Positions 13,679-18,563 of a DNA stretch of 18,563 bases are shown piece after piece; the first letter of the stretch is position 1; each line of letters opens with the position of its first letter. The position numbers were made by a program, and so were the translations under genes. The DNA is from CAYVBN01 sp964538565 (GTDB lineage Bacteria; Pseudomonadota; Alphaproteobacteria; Rhizobiales; Xanthobacteraceae). The notes beneath the pieces are model-generated. The model was given only the letters and a program-made list of their open reading frames with translations. It ran no database searches and was not told where the DNA came from. Where the stretch lies: positions 1 to 18,563 of the forward strand of contig CAZIGW010000040.1 in NCBI GenBank assembly GCA_964538565.1. Reading direction: 5' to 3'.

Positions 13679-14934
13679 TCATCAGCCGTACGCCCTACCG
13701 CGTCTCGTTCTTCGGCGGAGGAACGGATTATCCGGTCTGGTTCCGCGAGCACGGCGGCGCCGTGCTCGCAGCCGCGATCAATCACTATTGCTACATCACG
13801 TGCCGATTCCTGCCGCCGTTTTTCGACCATGCCAATCGCATCGTCTGGTCGAAGATCGAGCTGGTGAACGACCAGGCCCAGATCGAGCATCCGGCCATCC
13901 GGGCGGCCGTGAAGCTTCTCGACCTCGAAGAAGGTCTCGAATTGCACCACAGCGGCGACCTGCCGGCCCGGTCCGGCCTCGGGTCCAGTTCGGCCTTCGC
14001 CGTCGGCCTTCTGCATGCGCTCTACACGCTGCGTGAACAGGACGTCTCGAAAAAGGAGCTCGCCGAGAAGGCTATTCACCTCGAGCAACACCTGCTCGGC
14101 GAGAGCGTCGGCGTTCAGGACCAGATTCAGACGGCCTTCGGCGGCCTCAACCGGATCGAAATCAGCCCGGACGGCTCGTTCGACGTAAAGCCTCTTGCCC
14201 TGTCCGATGAACGGCTGGACGAGCTCGAAGATCATCTCCTGCTGTTCTACACGGGCGTCGCCCGCAATGCGTCTGACGTTGCGGCAGACCAAGTCCGTGC
14301 CATCCCGAACCACAAGACGGATCTCCTGGAGATGCGCCGGCTGGTCGACGAGGCCACGGCCGTGCTGCTCGACGGCGACCTGACGGACTTCGGCCGGCTC
14401 CTGCACGAAAGCTGGCAACTCAAGCGGCGGCTTTCGGACCGGATTGCCCCGGATTTCGTCAACGAGATCTACGAGCGCGCCCGGCGGGCGGACGCCATCG
14501 GCGGCAAGCTTCTGGGCGCCGGGGGCGGCGGATTCATGCTGTTCGTGGTCCGGCCGGAAGATCAGATGAACGTGCTCAACGCGCTGCACGAGCTCCTGCT
14601 CGTGCCCATCCAGTTCGACTGGACCGGCACGCAGCTCATCTTCAAATCCGTGCCGCGTTACACGCGGACCGCCCATCAGCGGCGTGACTATGCCCGCTAC
14701 TATGTGGGCGAGAGCATCGGCGAGCATCCGGAGGGTCTGCCCACCATCCACTGGCCGGTCGATCACCCAAGCAGCACCATCGCCAACGGCAGGGCCTGGC
14801 CAACGGACGACATCTCGCCCCTGAGAAGCGCGGCTCTCGCGCGCGCCCGGTCGAGAAAGATCATCTCGGACGTCTCCAGGTCGTCCGAATTGGGCGCCGA
14901 CATGCGTGCCACGCCGCGGGCGTGGAAGAAGTGA
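13675..14934 (+). CDS. hddA: HddA-like GHMP sugar kinase (heptose-7-phosphate kinase type) with unusual C-terminal tail
   Basis: A GHMP-superfamily kinase. Motif 1 is FFGGGTDYP at 12-20, motif 2 is PARSGLGSSSAFAVGLLHAL at 97-116, and motif 3 is GGKLLGAGGGGFMLF at 276-290. Blocks such as WFREHGGAVLA, RFLPPFF, EHPAIRA, VGVQDQIQTAFGGLNRIE, LLHESWQLKRRLS and LLLVPIQFDWTG match the D-glycero-D-manno-heptose-7-phosphate kinase family. The family core ends at about residue 324, yet the frame continues to 419. The last 57 codons lie antisense to the 3' end of the Nudix gene, so the tail looks like read-through from a lost stop codon. The start is GTG at 13675 with GGGGGGAT upstream, sharing 4 nt with the guanylyltransferase. 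Isomerase (GmhA) and phosphatase (GmhB) partners are not in the window. Confidence 0.85.
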   Translation: MIISRTPYRVSFFGGGTDYPVWFREHGGAVLAAAINHYCYITCRFLPPFFDHANRIVWSKIELVNDQAQIEHPAIRAAVKLLDLEEGLELHHSGDLPARSGLGSSSAFAVGLLHALYTLREQDVSKKELAEKAIHLEQHLLGESVGVQDQIQTAFGGLNRIEISPDGSFDVKPLALSDERLDELEDHLLLFYTGVARNASDVAADQVRAIPNHKTDLLEMRRLVDEATAVLLDGDLTDFGRLLHESWQLKRRLSDRIAPDFVNEIYERARRADAIGGKLLGAGGGGFMLFVVRPEDQMNVLNALHELLLVPIQFDWTGTQLIFKSVPRYTRTAHQRRDYARYYVGESIGEHPEGLPTIHWPVDHPSSTIANGRAWPTDDISPLRSAALARARSRKIISDVSRSSELGADMRATPRAWKK

Positions 14935-15299
14935 TGATAAGCAAAGCCGTAGGTGCAACTGGTGTGAAAATTCGCGAGTTCCCGCCACTCCCCTGACGCG
15001 TATCCCGTCTCCTCCAGCAGCTTCCGCCGGGCCGCCACGAGCGGCAGTTCCCCCGCTTCGATCCGACCGCCCGGCAGGCTGAGCGCCACGCGACGGATCC
15101 CGTGGCGATACTGCCGAAGCAGCAGGAATTCGCCGGCCTCGGTTTCCGCTACGATGCTCGCGAAGGTGCCGGCCTCGACCTGGTGGTAGTCCTCGACGAT
15201 CCGCCCGTCCTGAAGCCTCACCTCCTCGACGGCCACTTCCAGAAATGGCGGCGCCGAATAGACGACACGCCGCGAGCGAACTTCCCAAGCATCATCCAT
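14763..15299 (-). CDS. Nudix hydrolase with altered Nudix box
   Basis: The 178-residue protein has the layout of ADP-ribose pyrophosphatase-like Nudix enzymes: two N-terminal strands (RVVYSAPPFLEVAVEEVRL), FLLLRQYRHGIRR, the Nudix box at 78-100, and a C-terminal acidic region. The box reads G-x5-E-x7-RKLLEETGY where the consensus is REUxEExGU. The first glutamate of that group, a metal/base residue in MutT (E53), is lysine here (K93); the following E96 and E97 are kept. Activity is therefore doubtful or altered. Likely substrates would be nucleotide-diphosphate sugars. GAGG lies about 8 nt before the ATG. It is downstream of the aldo/keto reductase on the same strand, and its 3' end overlaps the kinase gene by 172 nt on the opposite strand. 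Confidence 0.83.
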   Translation of the reverse strand: MDDAWEVRSRRVVYSAPPFLEVAVEEVRLQDGRIVEDYHQVEAGTFASIVAETEAGEFLLLRQYRHGIRRVALSLPGGRIEAGELPLVAARRKLLEETGYASGEWRELANFHTSCTYGFAYHHFFHARGVARMSAPNSDDLETSEMIFLDRARARAALLRGEMSSVGQALPLAMVLLG

Positions 15300-15377
15300 C
15301 CGAAATCCTCGTCGGGTTCCTTTCGTTGACGGATCACCGACCGGGTCATCGCGCGCGCCCCGTCAGCGACGGCGATC

Positions 15378-16340
15378 TCAGCCGCGCACGAAGAACTGGT
15401 GTGTGCGGTTGAGCTGCAGGACCGCCTCGACAGCCGGGGCCGGCAGCGGCCCGAGACGGCTCGCCGCGGCGTTCTCGTCCACCTCCGCCGGCTTGAGCAT
15501 CCCGGGGATCACCGTCGAGACGGCCTCAAACGAGAGACAGAAGCGCAGCGCGGCCTGGGCCGGCGTCGATCCGGGCGGTCGCGGGACCGCCTCCATGACG
15601 CTGTCGGCGCCGGCGCACCAGGCCTTGATCTGCTCCGGCTTCCACCCGAGGCGATGGTCTCCGGGCGGGAATACGGTGTCGGGCCGCACGGCGCCGGACA
15701 GGAATCCGAAGCAGAGGGGCGTGCGCGCAATGATGCCGATGCCCCGTTCGCTCGCGGCATCGAGCAGCCCGCATTCCACGGCGCGGACATCCATCATGTT
15801 CAGGTTCACTTGCAGCACCGCCGGCCGCGCCCCCTGCAAGGCCGCCAGAGCGTCCTGAGGCGAACGCATCGACAATCCCCAGGCCCGGGTCTTGCCCTGC
15901 CGGACAAGCCTCTCCAGGGCGGCGATGACGTCCTCGCGCGAGATCGTCGCCGGGTCCGGATTGTGGAGTTGCAGGATGTCGACGTAGTCGCTCCGCAGCC
16001 GCAGCAGGCTCTGCTCGCACGAATGGACGATGGTCTCCGGGCTGAAATCGGGCCGGCTGTTCCAGTGCGTGAACCCCGCCTTGGTGGCGATCACGACCCG
16101 GTCGCGAAAAGCCCGGAACTCGCGGCCGATCAGGCTCTCGCTGTGGCCGTAGCCGTAGACACTCGAGGTGTCGAAGAACGTGATCCCCGCTTCGTATGCG
16201 CGCCGCAGGGCCGCGGCCGAGACCGCGTCATCGGTGACGCCGTAGGAGGTCAGGCCCTCGGTCGCCCCGCCAATTCCCCAGGCGCCGAATCCGATCTCCG
16301 AGACCTCGATCCCGCTGTGCCCGAGCCGACGATAGTTCAT
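15378..16340 (-). CDS. Aldo/keto reductase
   Basis: A 320-residue NADPH-dependent oxidoreductase with the (beta/alpha)8 fold. The catalytic tetrad is visible: D57 in FFDTSS, Y62 in SVYGYG, K87 in ATKAGF and H126 in LQLHNP. The start RRLGHSGIEVSEIGFGAWGIGG and the late STVIPGMLKPAEVDEN are typical of the bacterial AKR group that also includes sugar-modifying members. It lies between the radical SAM gene and the Nudix gene on the same strand, 78 nt before the latter. In a glycan locus it could reduce a keto sugar or a branch ketone made by the convergent sugar cassette. This is inference, and general aldehyde reduction is possible. The ribosome-binding site is weak. Confidence 0.9.
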   Translation of the reverse strand: MNYRRLGHSGIEVSEIGFGAWGIGGATEGLTSYGVTDDAVSAAALRRAYEAGITFFDTSSVYGYGHSESLIGREFRAFRDRVVIATKAGFTHWNSRPDFSPETIVHSCEQSLLRLRSDYVDILQLHNPDPATISREDVIAALERLVRQGKTRAWGLSMRSPQDALAALQGARPAVLQVNLNMMDVRAVECGLLDAASERGIGIIARTPLCFGFLSGAVRPDTVFPPGDHRLGWKPEQIKAWCAGADSVMEAVPRPPGSTPAQAALRFCLSFEAVSTVIPGMLKPAEVDENAAASRLGPLPAPAVEAVLQLNRTHQFFVRG

Positions 16341-16427
16341 TGTGCGTGAGGCCCCGGTCTCGCGTGTCGCATGACGGGAGGAGGATGTTCCGATCCCCAG
16401 GATTGGGAAGGTGCTCCAGACTTCGCA

Positions 16428-16478
16428 AGTGGTCGCATTTTCCGCGCGAACCGGGGTCCGCTTCGGGAGGACGCTCTA
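16428..16478. repeat. Possible degenerate dispersed repeat at the radical SAM stop
   Basis: The stretch containing GCATTTTCCGCGCGAACCGG (16433..16452) and ending GACGCTCTA resembles a second short repeat common in Hyphomicrobiales (roughly GCGTTTTC, CGCGAACCGG, CCACTTCG and CGCTCTA in this order). The comparison is from memory and the copy is diverged. The terminal CTA is also the radical SAM stop codon on the minus strand. No gene was found in the surrounding gap (16341-16475). Confidence 0.35.
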
Positions 16479-18530
16479 GTAGTGGCCGGCGAGTTCCCTC
16501 TCCAGCATGTCGGCGCGGTTCTCGTAGAGATAGGCGCCTTTCTTGTTGCCCCACCAGACCACTTCGCGGCACCAGGCCTGGAAATCGTCGTACGGCTTCG
16601 CCGAGCGGTTCACCGTGACGATCACCGGCCGTGCCGCCAGGGTCGCCGGCTCGCCGTTGCGCGTGCGCGTCCAGAAACCGAGCAGGTCGTAGCCGAGCCG
16701 AAGCGTCAGGTCGTCGCGAACGAACGGCTGGCGCACGAGCGCGCGATTGAGCCTCACCGCCTCCTCGATCGCGGCGACCGGCGCGTCCGGCTTGATCCGG
16801 CGCACCAGGGACAGGAGCAGCGAGCCGGCCTCGCGATAGAACGCGTCGAGGTTCCGCTCCGCCGTCAGCTTGATGAAGACATACTCGTCGGCCGGCCAGT
16901 AGATGCCGAGGTATTCCTCGGAGAAGACATACTCGGGCCCGCCCCGCTGGATCGAATGCGCCTCCGCGTCGAAGAACGCGGAAATGCCGGCGATCGTCGG
17001 ATAGCTCTGCGCGTCCGCGCCCACGAATGCCTCGATCATTTCCCGATAGCCGAGGCCGGTGACGCCGTGCGCGAGGAGAAGCGGAATCTGGAACAGCTTG
17101 TCGAAATGCAGGAGCGCGGTCATCCAGCAGAACACGCGCGTCTTGCGCCAGTCCGCCGCCGGCATGGCGGCGGTCGCGACCACGAGGTCCTGCACCTCGT
17201 GCACGTCGTCGTCGAGCTCGACGCGCTCGCCATGGATGTTGATGATCTTCGATTCGACGGTCACCATGCCGAACTCGGCCTGGTAGGCCGGATCGCCCAT
17301 CTCGGCGTTCGGCAGGATCGACAGGTTGTTGAACTGGATACGGTTGTGCTGACCGCTCCTGATCAACAGGTCGACCCCGCGCACGAAGGACTCATAGGTC
17401 TCGCCCGGAAGGCCGAGAATGAGATCGGAATAGGTCTCGACCCGGTCGCGCGTGAAGCGGCGCTGGAGCTCCATGTAAGTTTCGAGCGAGATGTTGTCGC
17501 GCTTGATCGACTTGAGCGTGACGGGATCGACGCTCTGCATCGAGAGCGCGACGCCCTTGTTCAGCCCGGCGTCGGAGAGGATCTTCTGCGTCTCGTAGGC
17601 CCGCTCGGTGGCATTCTTGGTGTTCTGCACCGACAGCGCCCGCGGAAAGCCGGTATCTCTCTTGACCTTGGCCACATAGCGCGCGATCTCGATGTCGCGC
17701 TTCTGGATGCCGAAGTTGGCATCGCAGCAGAACACGTATTCGATGCGATTTTGCGCGAACCAGTCGACTTCGCGAAAAAGCCGCTCTTCGCCGAACTTCG
17801 TGACCTTCCCGGCCGTCGCCGAACCCCAATCGCAGAAGGTGCAGCGGAACGGGCAGCCGCGGTTCGTCTCCCACAGCCCGATCCAGCTTTCCTGCGGGTT
17901 GGCGGCCATCAGCCGGTCGAACGCGCCCTCGAGAAAGGGCGACGGCACCTCGTCGAGGTTGCGGAAACGCTCGCCGTTGGGATTGCGGACGAAGGAGCCG
18001 TCGGGCGCGAGGAAGCTCACGCCCGGCAATGTGTCCCAATCGCGGTCCGGAAAGCCCTCGACGATGCGCAGGAACGTCTCCTCACCCTCGTTGTGGACCG
18101 CGATGTCGATGAACGGGTTGGCGCGCAGGAAGCTCTCGGGCCGATCCGGCACGTGCGGGCCGCCAAAGACGACGAGCACCTCCGGACGGCGCGCCTTCAG
18201 GCGGCGTGCGATCTCGAGCGAGATGCGGCCGTTCCAAACGTAGGTGCTGAACCCGACGAGGTCGGCGTCTGCGAGCTGCTCGACCGCGTCGGCGATGCGG
18301 ATGCGCCGGTAGATCGGCAGCAGGAAACGATAGCGGCGCGGATCGGCGGCCCGGTACTCGACGTAGGTCTGCAGCAGGGCGGCCGAATACGGAAGGTAGT
18401 TCTGACCGGAGAACGAGTTGTTGATCTGGACGAGTCCGATCGTCACCGCGTCCGCCGCCTGCTCGCTCGGGGCGGGCCGGGACGCCATCGCGGGCCTGGA
18501 TTCACTCCCGGAGCGAACGCCTGGTCCCAT
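16476..18530 (-). CDS. B12-binding-type radical SAM enzyme of unknown function
   Basis: The 684-residue protein has three parts. Residues about 28-170 form a Rossmann-like cobalamin-binding-type domain (VTIGLVQINNSFSGQNYLPYSA, DADLVGFSTYVWN, VLVVFGGPHVP, VHNEGEETFLRI) without the DxHxxG motif of base-off B12 binders. Residues about 215-440 are the radical SAM domain, with C226, C230 and C233 in RGCPFRCTFC and later FCCDANFGIQKRDIEIA, NTKNATERAY and DLILGLPGETYESF. The last 240 residues have no domain I recognise. Relatives modify unactivated carbons by methylation, ring formation or other radical steps; the substrate cannot be told. The ATG at 18530 has GGGGGAAG 6 nt upstream; a second ATG at 18488 would drop 14 residues. 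It leads the convergent minus-strand run with the reductase and Nudix genes, 135 nt before the former. Only 33 nt remain to the right edge, without features. Confidence 0.87.
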   Translation of the reverse strand: MGPGVRSGSESRPAMASRPAPSEQAADAVTIGLVQINNSFSGQNYLPYSAALLQTYVEYRAADPRRYRFLLPIYRRIRIADAVEQLADADLVGFSTYVWNGRISLEIARRLKARRPEVLVVFGGPHVPDRPESFLRANPFIDIAVHNEGEETFLRIVEGFPDRDWDTLPGVSFLAPDGSFVRNPNGERFRNLDEVPSPFLEGAFDRLMAANPQESWIGLWETNRGCPFRCTFCDWGSATAGKVTKFGEERLFREVDWFAQNRIEYVFCCDANFGIQKRDIEIARYVAKVKRDTGFPRALSVQNTKNATERAYETQKILSDAGLNKGVALSMQSVDPVTLKSIKRDNISLETYMELQRRFTRDRVETYSDLILGLPGETYESFVRGVDLLIRSGQHNRIQFNNLSILPNAEMGDPAYQAEFGMVTVESKIINIHGERVELDDDVHEVQDLVVATAAMPAADWRKTRVFCWMTALLHFDKLFQIPLLLAHGVTGLGYREMIEAFVGADAQSYPTIAGISAFFDAEAHSIQRGGPEYVFSEEYLGIYWPADEYVFIKLTAERNLDAFYREAGSLLLSLVRRIKPDAPVAAIEEAVRLNRALVRQPFVRDDLTLRLGYDLLGFWTRTRNGEPATLAARPVIVTVNRSAKPYDDFQAWCREVVWWGNKKGAYLYENRADMLERELAGHY

Positions 18531-18563
18531 CCCCTGCTTCCCCCAAGATCGTCGAGACCGAAC

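Noticed and set aside
15399..16349. 316-codon plus-strand frame
   Set aside because: Antisense to the aldo/keto reductase with its intact D-Y-K-H tetrad; no domain.

Overview
The window is a GC-rich (roughly two thirds G+C) chromosomal stretch packed with genes for nucleotide-sugar synthesis, glycan assembly and ABC-type glycan export. It looks like an O-antigen, capsule or exopolysaccharide island of an alphaproteobacterium, probably a Hyphomicrobiales (Rhizobiales) member. That placement rests on composition, on a winged-helix regulator of the EPS-associated type, and on a palindromic intergenic repeat of a kind I associate with rhizobial genomes. The genus cannot be told from the sequence. 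No tRNA, rRNA, CRISPR array, transposase or plasmid/phage gene was seen.

Layout. (1) Positions 1-3112, minus strand: a winged-helix regulator with a Rossmann-like C-terminal half, an RfaH/NusG-type elongation factor overlapping it by 8 nt, a GDP-L-fucose synthase homologue, and a NeuB-type nonulosonate synthase cut by the left edge. Between the RfaH-like gene and the fucose synthase gene lie a perfect 10-bp hairpin and, directly after it, a close match to the ops element that RfaH reads. (2) Positions 3113-3528: divergent control region with a promoter candidate, two identical-spacing GTTCA-N5-TGAAC dyads, and rhizobial-type palindromic repeats running up to the next start codon. (3) Positions 3529-8363, plus strand: asparagine-synthase-type amidotransferase, GT4 glycosyltransferase, and a Wzm/Wzt-like (KpsM/KpsT-like) exporter. 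(4) Positions 8541-14934, plus strand: six tightly packed genes for an unusual sugar: two-subunit thiamine-diphosphate E1 enzyme, a ColD-like PLP dehydratase in which the Schiff-base lysine is histidine, a GDP-mannose-dehydratase-family SDR, an HddC-like guanylyltransferase and an HddA-like heptose kinase. (5) Positions 14763-18530, minus strand, convergent: B12-type radical SAM enzyme, aldo/keto reductase, and a Nudix hydrolase whose 3' end overlaps the kinase gene.

How the parts may work together (inference): HddA and HddC would make a GDP-activated heptose (or another GDP-sugar). The SDR would form the 4-keto-6-deoxy sugar and the ColD-like enzyme would remove the 3-hydroxyl. The E1 pair, which has no E2 or E3 partner here, could then add a two-carbon unit to the C4 ketone, as YerE does in yersiniose synthesis, with the aldo/keto reductase finishing the product. 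The product would be a branched, GDP-linked deoxy sugar, possibly new. The amidotransferase, glycosyltransferase and ABC exporter would decorate, assemble and export the glycan. The regulator and the RfaH-like factor would control transcription initiation and elongation of the left arm.
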